Of a stretch of 16,061 nt of DNA, positions 1-6,750 are shown piece by piece. The translations under genes were made by a program, and so were the position numbers. The first letter of the stretch is position 1, and every line of letters begins with the position of its first letter. The notes beneath the pieces are model-generated. The model was not told the origin of the DNA and did no database searches. It saw only the letters and a list, made by a program, of their open reading frames with translations. The stretch comes from an uncultured Actinomyces sp. (lineage in GTDB: Bacteria; Actinomycetota; Actinomycetes; Actinomycetales; Actinomycetaceae): the NCBI GenBank assembly GCA_900556405.1, contig USPB01000015.1:1-16061 (forward strand), given 5' to 3'.

Positions 1-2
1 AT

Positions 3-368
3 GGACCTCCCGTCCTACCGACGGCCATCGTGTACGCCGCACAGCAGGGCATGACCGAACAGACGGCCCAGCTTCTCGAGAACTATTCCTCCTACGGCCC
101 CTCAGATTCCGCCTTCGCGCAGGCTCTCGTGGCCCAACGCTGGGCATACACGACCTGGATCCGGGAAGATCGCACCGACAAGGGATCCTTCGTCCCGACC
201 GATACCCTCTCCACCTTCATGACGCCGGCCGCCGCCTACAGGGTCGAGGCTCCGCTTTTCGCCCCCAGCACCGGACCTCACATCCCCATCCACCCCATCT
301 ACAACACACAGCTGTGGGCGCTCATCACGTATTTCTTCACGCTGGCACCCGAGAGGAGCCTGCCATGA
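3..368 (+). CDS. C-terminal part of an unrecognised protein (5' end outside window)
   Basis: The frame is open from the first complete codon at position 3 to a TGA at 366-368, giving at least 121 residues. A GTG at position 30 could serve as a start but has no ribosome binding site before it, so the gene probably begins upstream of the window. The visible part has no signal peptide, transmembrane segment or motif I recognise. It is mixed polar with several aromatic residues near the C-terminus (WALITYFFTL). The stop overlaps the next start as ATGA, so the two genes are probably translated together. Because the next gene looks like a small type VII secretion-type protein, this one may belong to the same accessory module, but that rests on context only. 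Confidence 0.6.
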   Translation, partial: GPPVLPTAIVYAAQQGMTEQTAQLLENYSSYGPSDSAFAQALVAQRWAYTTWIREDRTDKGSFVPTDTLSTFMTPAAAYRVEAPLFAPSTGPHIPIHPIYNTQLWALITYFFTLAPERSLP

Positions 369-733
369 CTTACCGCGTTCTCGAATGGAATTACGACGAA
401 GTTCAGTCCATCATCTCAGCAGTCGACCGCGCGTCCACGACCCTGAAGAAAGTGCCCACACCGAGCACCACGAACACAGGCAGCACCCACCATGCGACCC
501 TGATGAAACACCTCACGGCTCTTGACACAACGATCAGCCAGATGGCGTGGATCGCAAACGGCATCGCCCTGGGCCTGGGTGCCGCTACAGAGGACTTCCA
601 GTGCACGGACAACGCGGCGGCGGACGTCATGCGCGAGATTCAACGCTACAACGACGAATACAACCACAAGTACACGCCCCCTCTTCCACCGGGGAACACA
701 CAGATCACAGCCGTGACACCCTCACCGAGGTGA
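365..733 (+). CDS. Small helical protein, possibly WXG100/ESX-like
   Basis: A 122-residue protein. ATG 365 is chosen over the upstream in-frame start at 314 because GAGAGGAG lies at 350-357 and the start overlaps the preceding stop by 4 nt. The protein looks like two helices: residues ~10-30 (DEVQSIISAVDRASTTLKKV) and ~45-98, with a hydrophobic Ala/Gly/Leu stretch (IANGIALGLGAA) followed by DFQCTDNAAADVM. A W near the N-terminus and a late F/Y-x-x-T-D-x-x-x-A pattern are seen in WXG100-like substrates and related small DUF proteins of actinobacterial type VII systems. The canonical central W-x-G is absent, so this is a resemblance rather than an assignment. It ends in a Pro-rich tail. No ESX ATPase or membrane component is visible in the window. 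Confidence 0.7.
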   Translation: MTYRVLEWNYDEVQSIISAVDRASTTLKKVPTPSTTNTGSTHHATLMKHLTALDTTISQMAWIANGIALGLGAATEDFQCTDNAAADVMREIQRYNDEYNHKYTPPLPPGNTQITAVTPSPR

Positions 734-802
734 CCTCGTCCACGAAACACGGGCCACCGGCATCATCGGGAGCCAAGCACCCACTATCCTGGACCCTATA
801 CG

Positions 803-821
803 CGAGGCCGCCCCGGCCTCG
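803..821 (+). promoter_or_regulatory. Short hairpin in the nrdF leader
   Basis: CGAGGCC (803-809) and GGCCTCG (815-821) form a perfect 7-bp stem with a 5-nt loop, 31 nt before the nrdF start. It could be a weak terminator for the upstream gene pair or a leader structure for nrdF; it has no T-run. Weak -10-like hexamers lie just upstream (TATCCT 785-790, TATACG 797-802), neither with a convincing -35. Confidence 0.35.
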
Positions 822-852
822 TCCGTCCGGCACTGTACGTAGAGGAGCCCCC

Positions 853-1815
853 ATGGCGACCGAGCCCGTGTTCGAGGCCATCAACTGGAACAAGATCCAA
901 GACGACAAGGACCTCGAGGTCTGGGATCGCCTGACGGGTAACTTCTGGCTGCCTGAGAAGATTCCGCTCTCCAACGACCTGCCGAGCTGGAAGACCCTCA
1001 CCAAGGACGAGCAGCTCATGACGAACCGCGTGTTCACGGGCCTGACCCTCCTCGACACGCTGCAGGGCACGGTCGGCGCGGTGTCGCTCATCCCGGACGC
1101 GCGCACCCCGCACGAGGAAGCCGTCTACACGAACATCGCGTTCATGGAGTCGGTGCACGCCAAGTCCTACTCGTCGATCTTCTCGACCCTGCTGTCCACG
1201 GAGGAAATCAACGAGTCCTTCCGCTGGTCGAACGAGAACGCGGCCCTGCAGAAAAAGGCCGAGATCGTCAAGTCCTACTACGACGGCAACGACCCGGAGA
1301 AGCGCAAGGTCGCCTCGACGATGCTCGAGTCCTTCCTGTTCTACTCGGGCTTCTACGCGCCCATGTACTGGAGCTCGCACGCCAAGCTCACGAACACGGC
1401 CGACCTGATCCGCCTCATCATCCGCGACGAGGCCGTCCACGGCTACTACATCGGCTACAAGTACCAGCTGGCCGTGAATGAGTCGAGCCAGGAGCGCCAG
1501 GACGACCTGCGCGACTACACGTACTCGCTGCTGTACGAGCTCTACGAGAACGAGGAGCAGTACACGGAGGACCTGTACGATCCGCTCGGCCTGACCGAGG
1601 ACGTCAAGAAGTTCCTGCGTTACAACGCGAACAAGGCGCTCATGAACCTGGGTTACGAGGCCCTGTTCCCGCACGACGCGACCGACGTGAACCCCGCGAT
1701 CCTGGCGGCCCTGAGCCCCAACGCGGACGAGAACCACGACTTCTTCTCGGGTTCCGGCTCGTCCTACGTGATGGGCGAGGTCGTGGACACCGAGGACGAG
1801 GACTGGGACTTCTGA
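853..1815 (+). CDS. nrdF: Class Ib ribonucleoside-diphosphate reductase, beta subunit
   Basis: NrdF houses the dimetal-tyrosyl radical cofactor that starts reduction of ribonucleoside diphosphates to deoxy forms by its partner NrdE, supplying DNA precursors under aerobic growth. The protein has 320 residues, the usual length. The expected metal ligands are visible: D68 (LLDTLQ), E99 and H102 (FMESVHAKSY), E159 (MLESFLFYSGF), E193 and H196 (RDEAVHGYY). The radical tyrosine is Y106. The acidic, aromatic C-terminus (EDEDWDF) matches the tail that docks in NrdE. ATG 853 is preceded by AGAGGAG at 841-847. The much longer upstream open frame crosses the preceding gene and is not real. No nrdH, nrdI or nrdE lies beside it; nrdF is also separated from nrdHIE in Corynebacterium. 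Confidence 0.97.
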   Translation: MATEPVFEAINWNKIQDDKDLEVWDRLTGNFWLPEKIPLSNDLPSWKTLTKDEQLMTNRVFTGLTLLDTLQGTVGAVSLIPDARTPHEEAVYTNIAFMESVHAKSYSSIFSTLLSTEEINESFRWSNENAALQKKAEIVKSYYDGNDPEKRKVASTMLESFLFYSGFYAPMYWSSHAKLTNTADLIRLIIRDEAVHGYYIGYKYQLAVNESSQERQDDLRDYTYSLLYELYENEEQYTEDLYDPLGLTEDVKKFLRYNANKALMNLGYEALFPHDATDVNPAILAALSPNADENHDFFSGSGSSYVMGEVVDTEDEDWDF

Positions 1816-1826
1816 TCCTGCTATCT

Positions 1827-1859
1827 CGCGGCCGGGCGTGCGTTGTGCGCCCGGCCGCG
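1827..1859 (+). terminator. Intrinsic terminator of nrdF
   Basis: A perfect 12-bp stem, CGCGGCCGGGCG (1827-1838) with CGCCCGGCCGCG (1848-1859), starts 11 nt after the nrdF stop with a 9-nt loop. A GC-only stem without a clear U-run is common for actinobacterial terminators. The right arm is also the first copy of the adjoining 17-bp repeats. Confidence 0.75.
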
Positions 1860-1893
1860 TTGTATGCCCGGCCACATTGTATGCCCGGCCCCT
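1843..1893. repeat. Three tandem 17-bp repeats
   Basis: Units at 1843-1859 (TTGTGCGCCCGGCCGCG), 1860-1876 (TTGTATGCCCGGCCACA) and 1877-1893 (TTGTATGCCCGGCCCCT) share TTGTRYGCCCGGCC. The first unit forms the right arm of the nrdF terminator, so the array looks like duplication of that arm. Each extra copy could pair with the same left arm. Confidence 0.8.
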
Positions 1894-1913
1894 TTCCTGG
1901 CCCCCACCCAAAA

Positions 1914-2020
1914 GTCGCACGTAATTTAACGCGGTCATTTTTTGATATAGGCCATAAACGTTGCAATTCCAACGATGCAATTTCAAAGTCTGAAATAAGC
2001 GCAGGCGAATTACGTGCGAC
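1914..2020. repeat. AT-rich segment bounded by 13-bp inverted repeats
   Basis: GTCGCACGTAATT (1914-1926) and AATTACGTGCGAC (2008-2020) are perfect inverted repeats enclosing about 80 bp much richer in A and T than either flank. Inside, a 14-bp tandem repeat occurs: CGTTGCAATTCCAA (1959-1972) and CGATGCAATTTCAA (1973-1986), two mismatches. The first unit also begins a small hairpin (CGTTG 1959-1963 with CAACG 1970-1974). No target duplication is visible at the ends. It could be a miniature inverted-repeat element, a protein-binding site pair, or a relic of transferred DNA. Confidence 0.65.
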
Positions 2021-2104
2021 ATTGGTGAGGAACCATGGGACCGGGACGAAGGCCGGAGGCAGGACGAGGGCCAGAGTCGGCCGCGCCCACGTCGTAATGT
2101 CTCG

Positions 2105-2255
2105 CGGCGTGCGTGACGCGGCCTGCACCTACTCGCGGCGTGCGTGACGAGGCCTGCGCCTACTGACGGCGTGCGTGACGAGGCCCGCGCCTACCCGCGG
2201 CGTGCGTGACGCGGCCTGCGCCTACTGACGGCGTGCGTGACGAGGCTTGCCGACG
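2105..2255. repeat. Tandem 31-bp repeat array, five copies
   Basis: Copies begin at 2105, 2136, 2167, 2198 and 2229, an exact 31-bp period, each starting CGGCGTGCGTGACG and continuing with a GAGGCC/GCGGCC-TGCGCCTAC-like second half. The fifth copy is degenerate and incomplete. Copies 3-5 lie inside the minus-strand adhesin gene and encode its last ~30 residues; copies 1-2 lie beyond its stop. Since 31 is not a multiple of three, successive copies are read in different frames. Confidence 0.92.
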
Positions 2256-4919
2256 TCGCCACGCGCACGCCCCGGCGAGGCCGAGCAGGGCGGCCCCACC
2301 CGCGAGCTGCGGGTAGATGCCGATGGACCCGGCCTTGGGGAGCACGCCAACCTGGGTATCGACGACGCGAATACCGGGCATGCGATCCCCGGGCAGGCTG
2401 CCCGAAGCGGGCAGGACGCGCACGGAGCTGAAGCCCTCGTCGGCGCCGAAGTCCGTCTTCACGACGGTCGTGGCCTCGGCGTCGGTACCGGCCTCGATAT
2501 GGAAGGCGACGGGACGGGGCAGCAGCGCATGCCCGGCGGGCGCGCGTGTCTCCACGAGCCAGTAGCTCTTGCCGGTGTCCAGGGGCGCGGTCACGAAGCG
2601 GGACCCACCATCGAGGGTAGAAACCGGGGTGCCAGCCAAGGCCTCGTTGTCGTAGATCGCGAAGGCCGCGCCGTCGAGCGGATACGTGCCGTCGTCGTTG
2701 GGGGTGCCGACCGGCTGCGTGCCGGCCTTCTCGATGCGGATCGGGCGGGGGCGCGCGGGGGCGCAGGCCTCGTTGTTGGCCTCGCCGTCGTGATCGTAGG
2801 CGCCCGTCACCGCGTTGTAGAGGCCCCGGCCCGGGGTGAGGCGATCGTTCGACGAGGCGCACTCGAGCAGCGACTCGGAGTACCCGGCGGCCGCACTGTC
2901 GCGCGCGACCTTCATGCGGATGTACCACGTGGAGGACGCGCCCGGCTCGATGGTCGCACCCTCGGTGAGGACGTAGGACGCGGCGGCCTCCTGCTCGGTC
3001 GCAGTATCAAGCCCGTCGACGCTGGTCGCAACGGCCGCGGAGCGCACGGTCAGTCCCGGCGCAAAGTTCGGCGTATCCGTGAGGCGCCCGGTCGTGCCCG
3101 CGAGGGTGCCGTCGTTCGTGGCCGTGATGCGGTAGGTGACGGTGATGTCGTCCGTCATCGCCCCCTCGACCGATTCGAGCTCCTTCTGGATGCGCAGCTT
3201 GGGGACCTGCTCGCGGTTGGTGAAGGTGCAGGTGATCGGCAGGGCCGCCGGGGACGAGGCCGGGGCGACCTGGGAGAAGTCCACACCGCCCATGTCAGCG
3301 TCGCGGGTGACATTCACGCGCTCGCCCACGCCGTTCAGGCAGGTCACGTCGACGAGGCTCCACTGCGCGGAGTTCGGGTCATCACTGGTCTTCCAGGGGC
3401 CGAAACGCCCCGGCGCACCAAAAGCCAACGGGAACCTGCCGGCGATTCGCGGCCCCGTCTCGGCGATGATGAACTGGGAGAAGCCGGGCATGAAGGCCCT
3501 GTAGCCGGAGGTGGCCACCCTGGCCTCGCCGTAGGCGGTCGGGGTCAGGTTCGCGTCCTCGAAGGAGTTCCACCCGACGAATCCGTCGGCTGTCACGCTC
3601 GTGGTGAGCGGGGTTCCCGTGGGCGCGGTCCAGTCCCCCAGGCCCATCGTCGTGAAGGTGAATGGGGGGATCGCGTCGCCGACCTGTTCGGAGTCCGAGG
3701 TAACAGCTTTCGCGACGCGCACGTAGCGTTCCTGGCTGAAGGAGCCGTAGAGGCAGCCGAAGGACGCCTGGCTTTCCTTCGTCGTGAAGGTGGAGACCGG
3801 GGTCGAGCCCGCGGGCGGGGTGGCGGGGCAGTTGCCGTCCGCGTTGGGTACGAATCCGTAGAGGACGAGGCGGTAGGGGATCCCGTTGACGGTGATCGTC
3901 TGGTCCGAGGTGGTCTTGGTGATCGTCAGGACGTCGTCCGAGTCGGGGGTCTGGTCGGGCTTGCCTGCCGAGCCCGGGTAGTACTGGGGCTGATCCGTGT
4001 AGATGTCGTATCTGCCTTTTCCTTCACCGACTTTCTTGAAGCAGTGCCAGTTGCCATCGGATCGGGCAAGCGCGTAGTAGGGGGCGCTCGATGGGCAGGT
4101 GCGCGGCGCGGAGGCGCGGGAGACCCATTCGTAGGGGCCTCCCTTGCGTCGCACGGCCGTCGTGTCCGTGTCGTTGTCAGTTTCCTGCTGGTCGAAGGGG
4201 AAGGACTCTTCCAGGTCGCCGATGCGGATGTCGAAGGACGAGTGCACCCAGTGGATCTGGGAGTAGATCGGGAAGTTGTTGTGGCGCACGGCGCCGATCA
4301 GGAAGGTGCTGTTGAGCGGGACCGTTCCGGGGTTGTTCGGCTTGTAGCCGAGCGCACTCGTCGTCGAGGCCGAGATCGCGTCGGGCGTGTATTCGCCGTA
4401 GTAGGGGTACCGGTAGTAGGCGGCCAAGTGGTAGTCCCAGGCGACGCCTCGGGTGACGTAGGACCAGTAATCGCCGTTTGTCGCAATGTTTGCGTCGAGC
4501 CAGTCCTGGGAGTACCCCGCGCGATACGCGACGGAGCGTTGGTTGGGGTCGGCGGAATTGTAGACCGTCATGCCGGGCACGATGCCGAAGTAGGAGTTGT
4601 CTGCGACGACGGTGGTGCGATCCGTCCCCGAGTCGTTGAGGACGGCCTTGCCGATTCGACCTTCGGATCGGTTGAAGGTGATGCTGTCGGCGCCGGGGGT
4701 CTCGAGGGGGGCCTCGGCCCGTGCGGCTCCGGGCACCATCACGAGGCCGGAGAGGGCGAGTCCGGCCAGCACGGCGGCGACGATCCCACGCATGGCAATG
4801 CGCCGCGGGCGTGATGCTGTCACCGCGCGGTCGGCCAGGTGACCACCCGCCGGCGGATGGTCGCCTCGGTCGGCAGCGCCTCTCCTGCGGACGCCACGCT
4901 GCATGTCAGTGAGTGTCAT
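2160..4919 (-). CDS. Cell-wall-anchored Cna-B/SpaA-type surface adhesin with LPKAG sorting signal
   Basis: A 919-residue protein exported and probably linked to peptidoglycan or to a pilus by a sortase. A long basic N-region leads to a hydrophobic signal core (MRGIVAAVLAGLALSGLVMV) ending in AARA, about residues 43-68. The next ~350 residues are Tyr/Asn-rich with no recognised fold and may be the ligand-binding head. A prealbumin-like domain follows, ending CTFTNRE (~564-570), then a DUF11/DUF7507-like domain (~574-690, YRITATNDG) and a Cna-B/SpaA domain (~727-815) with the E-box-like YWLVETRAPAG. The C-terminus has LPKAG (860-864), a membrane segment and RRR (887-889). An unusual Arg-rich tail of 30 residues follows, encoded by 31-bp repeats. 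ATG 4919 is preferred (G6 run 4 nt upstream on the coding strand); a GTG 12 nt earlier is possible. No sortase gene is in the window. It is convergent with nrdF. Confidence 0.88.
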   Translation of the reverse strand: MTLTDMQRGVRRRGAADRGDHPPAGGHLADRAVTASRPRRIAMRGIVAAVLAGLALSGLVMVPGAARAEAPLETPGADSITFNRSEGRIGKAVLNDSGTDRTTVVADNSYFGIVPGMTVYNSADPNQRSVAYRAGYSQDWLDANIATNGDYWSYVTRGVAWDYHLAAYYRYPYYGEYTPDAISASTTSALGYKPNNPGTVPLNSTFLIGAVRHNNFPIYSQIHWVHSSFDIRIGDLEESFPFDQQETDNDTDTTAVRRKGGPYEWVSRASAPRTCPSSAPYYALARSDGNWHCFKKVGEGKGRYDIYTDQPQYYPGSAGKPDQTPDSDDVLTITKTTSDQTITVNGIPYRLVLYGFVPNADGNCPATPPAGSTPVSTFTTKESQASFGCLYGSFSQERYVRVAKAVTSDSEQVGDAIPPFTFTTMGLGDWTAPTGTPLTTSVTADGFVGWNSFEDANLTPTAYGEARVATSGYRAFMPGFSQFIIAETGPRIAGRFPLAFGAPGRFGPWKTSDDPNSAQWSLVDVTCLNGVGERVNVTRDADMGGVDFSQVAPASSPAALPITCTFTNREQVPKLRIQKELESVEGAMTDDITVTYRITATNDGTLAGTTGRLTDTPNFAPGLTVRSAAVATSVDGLDTATEQEAAASYVLTEGATIEPGASSTWYIRMKVARDSAAAGYSESLLECASSNDRLTPGRGLYNAVTGAYDHDGEANNEACAPARPRPIRIEKAGTQPVGTPNDDGTYPLDGAAFAIYDNEALAGTPVSTLDGGSRFVTAPLDTGKSYWLVETRAPAGHALLPRPVAFHIEAGTDAEATTVVKTDFGADEGFSSVRVLPASGSLPGDRMPGIRVVDTQVGVLPKAGSIGIYPQLAGGAALLGLAGACAWRRRQASSRTPSVGAGRVTHAAGRRGPRHARRQ

Positions 4920-4931
4920 ACTGCCCCCCAC

Positions 4932-5542
4932 ATCGATATGGTTACTGGCTCACCATAACAATGGGACTTAGTTCCCGCCCAGCCCCCTAGGTCAGCATTT
5001 ATTCATACCCACACACGCGGACAGAAATGCGCACACTGACCCACGCTGCGACTCAATCACACTCATTCCGCACGACAACTATGCAATCAAGCTGACCGCG
5101 CGCATTTAATGGGACTTACGACCCACCACCCACCGATGCCGCGACAGACATATGAGCGCACTCACCGCGCGGTAAAGAGAAAACACTTGTGCTCTATGCA
5201 ACATGCGGCGGCAACCAAGCATCCCCAGAGCCCTCATCGACAGGCACCATGCCACCACTCAGATCATCGACCCGACCGAGCGAGTGTCCACACTCTGTTT
5301 GCTCGCACACACTTATCGTCACATATGTAACATTTGCACCAGAAGTCACAGTCGCACCAGTGCCGAGTATTCCCCGGCATAGCGCGCATACAGAGGAAAG
5401 AACGCGCCTGTGCACATCGGAAACATCCCGACAGATGAGGCCACAGCACTTCCTATGCCCGTTAGACTGTGACTGGGAGCGGCTTCGCTTCCACAACGAA
5501 CGTACGTCGCGCGCAGCGCGGGGGAATGAGGAGAGCACGACT
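4932..5542. other. Divergent intergenic region, AT-richer than its flanks
   Basis: About 610 bp separating the start of the minus-strand adhesin from fhaA; it must hold promoters for both. I see an 11-bp direct repeat, AATGGGACTTA, at 4960-4970 and 5108-5118. The first copy lies inside an imperfect palindrome (GGGACTTAGTTCCC, 4963-4976) about 40 bp from the adhesin start. No tRNA, no convincing small gene and no strong -35/-10 pair for the adhesin could be found. The open frame running into fhaA from 5189 has atypical composition and is not believed to be coding. Confidence 0.6.
5463..5468 (+). promoter_or_regulatory. Candidate -10 element for the fhaA-pknB operon
   Basis: TAGACT at 5463-5468 fits the actinobacterial TANNNT -10 pattern and would give a leader of about 70 nt before fhaA. 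The region 17 bp upstream (GCCACA, 5440-5445) is only a weak -35. No other site in the last 100 bp before fhaA looks better. Confidence 0.35.
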
Positions 5543-6244
5543 ATGAGCATCTTCGACCGCTTCGAGAGCGCCGTCGAGAGAGGCGTCAACGGCGCCTTCT
5601 CGCGCGTGTTCCGGTCGGGGATCAAGCCCGTGGACATCACCACGGCGATCCGCCGCGCCATGGACGAATCCGTCCAGGAAGTCTCCGCCTCGCGCATCAT
5701 CGCCGCGAACCACTTCGCGGTCTACGCCTCGCGCACCGACCTCACCTCCCTCGAGGCATCCCTCGACGTCCTCGCCGACGAGTTCGCCCAGCAGGCCACC
5801 GAGCACGCCTCCTCAAACGGCTACTCTCTCCTCGGCCCCGTGACGATCGAATTCATCGCCGACGCCTCCGAACCCAGTGGCACCCTCAAGGTCGACGCCG
5901 AAAACCGCAGGGGACCCGCGGCACCCGCCACCGCCTCGTCCGCATCCCCCGAGCACCCCATCATCGACGTCGACGGCGAAAAATGGCTGCTCACCGAGCC
6001 CGTGACCGTCATCGGGCGCGGCTCCGAGGCCGACATCGTCGTTAACGACTCGGGTGTCTCGCGCCGTCACCTCGAACTGCGCATCACCCCCACCGGCGTG
6101 ATCGCCACCGACCTCGGTTCCACCAACGGCACCTTCGTCGAGGGGCACCGTATCGACGCAGCGACCCTGCTCGACGGCAACCAGATCGTCATCGGACGTA
6201 CCAAGATCCTCTTCTGGACCCACCCAGACCAGAGCGGAGTTTAA
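5543..6244 (+). CDS. fhaA: FHA-domain protein with N-terminal DUF3662, FhaA
   Basis: FhaA is a cytoplasmic phosphothreonine-binding adaptor; in mycobacteria it binds phosphorylated partners of the wall-synthesis machinery, including MviN. The protein has 233 residues. Residues 1-~116 are the DUF3662 domain (MSIFDRFESAVERGVNGAFS), followed by a short Ala/Pro linker (~122-137). The FHA domain (~145-225) has the phosphopeptide-binding signatures GRGSEADI (158-165), SRRH (173-176) and GSTNGTF (192-198). ATG 5543 is preceded by GAGGAG at 5528-5533; the open frame extends 354 nt further upstream, but that stretch is AT-rich intergenic DNA. The linker is far shorter than in Mycobacterium tuberculosis FhaA (about 527 residues). 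It is the first gene of the operon, 4 nt before fhaB. Confidence 0.95.
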   Translation: MSIFDRFESAVERGVNGAFSRVFRSGIKPVDITTAIRRAMDESVQEVSASRIIAANHFAVYASRTDLTSLEASLDVLADEFAQQATEHASSNGYSLLGPVTIEFIADASEPSGTLKVDAENRRGPAAPATASSASPEHPIIDVDGEKWLLTEPVTVIGRGSEADIVVNDSGVSRRHLELRITPTGVIATDLGSTNGTFVEGHRIDAATLLDGNQIVIGRTKILFWTHPDQSGV

Positions 6245-6248
6245 TGAA

Positions 6249-6749
6249 GTGACCACCGACCTCGCATTCACCGTCTTCCGCATCGGGTTCCTGGTGCTGC
6301 TGTGGCTCCTCGTGCTCGCGGCCGTCAACACGCTGCGACGCGACATTTTCGGCACCGTCGTCACCCCGCGCGGCAAGGGACGCGACAAAGCGACGTCACG
6401 CCGCAAAGCCTCCCGCGACAAGCGCAAGGACAAGAAGCGCACGTCCTCCAACCCGCTGGCCCCCAAGGATCTCCTGGTGACCGGCGGCCCGCTCGTGGGC
6501 ACCATGCTGCCCCTCGGCGAGGCCCCCATCGTCATCGGGCGTTCACCCGCCTGCACCCTCGTGCTCGAAGACGAGTACGCCTCCAGCCGCCACGCGGCGC
6601 TCACCCCCCAGTCCGACGGCTGGTGGATCGAAGACCTCTCCAGCCGAAACGGCACCTTCATCGACGACGAACGCCTGAGCACCCCGCGCCAGCTCAAGAT
6701 CGGTGACGTCATCCGAATCGGCCAGACGACTCTCGAATTGGTGGGTTGA
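6249..6749 (+). CDS. fhaB: Membrane-anchored FHA-domain protein FhaB (FipA)
   Basis: A 166-residue protein with one N-terminal membrane helix (~6-26, FLVLLWLLVLAAV), a very basic linker (~41-64, KGRDKATSRRKASRDKRKDKK) and a C-terminal FHA domain (~88-165). Binding signatures are GRSP (97-100), SSRH (112-115) and SSRNGTF (131-137). In mycobacteria FhaB/FipA is a kinase substrate and links phosphorylation to division and wall synthesis at the membrane. It starts with GTG at 6249; the ATG at 6244 meets a stop after one codon. GCGGAG at 6234-6239, inside the end of fhaA, is a fair ribosome binding site. pstP begins one nucleotide after its stop. Confidence 0.94.
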   Translation: MTTDLAFTVFRIGFLVLLWLLVLAAVNTLRRDIFGTVVTPRGKGRDKATSRRKASRDKRKDKKRTSSNPLAPKDLLVTGGPLVGTMLPLGEAPIVIGRSPACTLVLEDEYASSRHAALTPQSDGWWIEDLSSRNGTFIDDERLSTPRQLKIGDVIRIGQTTLELVG

Positions 6750-6750
6750 T

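Noticed and set aside
779..803. NrdR box pair before nrdF
   Set aside because: Only a loose CACTAT-like half-site is present; no pair of conserved 16-bp boxes could be found.
1845..2147. 100-codon frame in the nrdF/adhesin gap
   Set aside because: It crosses the terminator arm, the 17-bp repeats, the inverted-repeat segment and part of the 31-bp array, and has no ribosome binding site.
2247..4814. 855-codon open frame on the + strand opposite the adhesin
   Set aside because: Its translation is Gly/Arg/Val-rich with no domain and mirrors the GC-rich codon pattern of the minus-strand gene, which has a signal peptide, domains and a sorting signal.
5189..5542. N-terminal extension of fhaA
   Set aside because: The stretch is AT-rich and unlike coding DNA here; the FhaA family starts at the MSIFDRFE sequence, which has a good ribosome binding site.
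4932..5542. tRNA gene near fhaA
   Set aside because: No T-loop (GGTTCGAATCC-like) sequence or cloverleaf stems could be seen in this gap or at the right end of the window.
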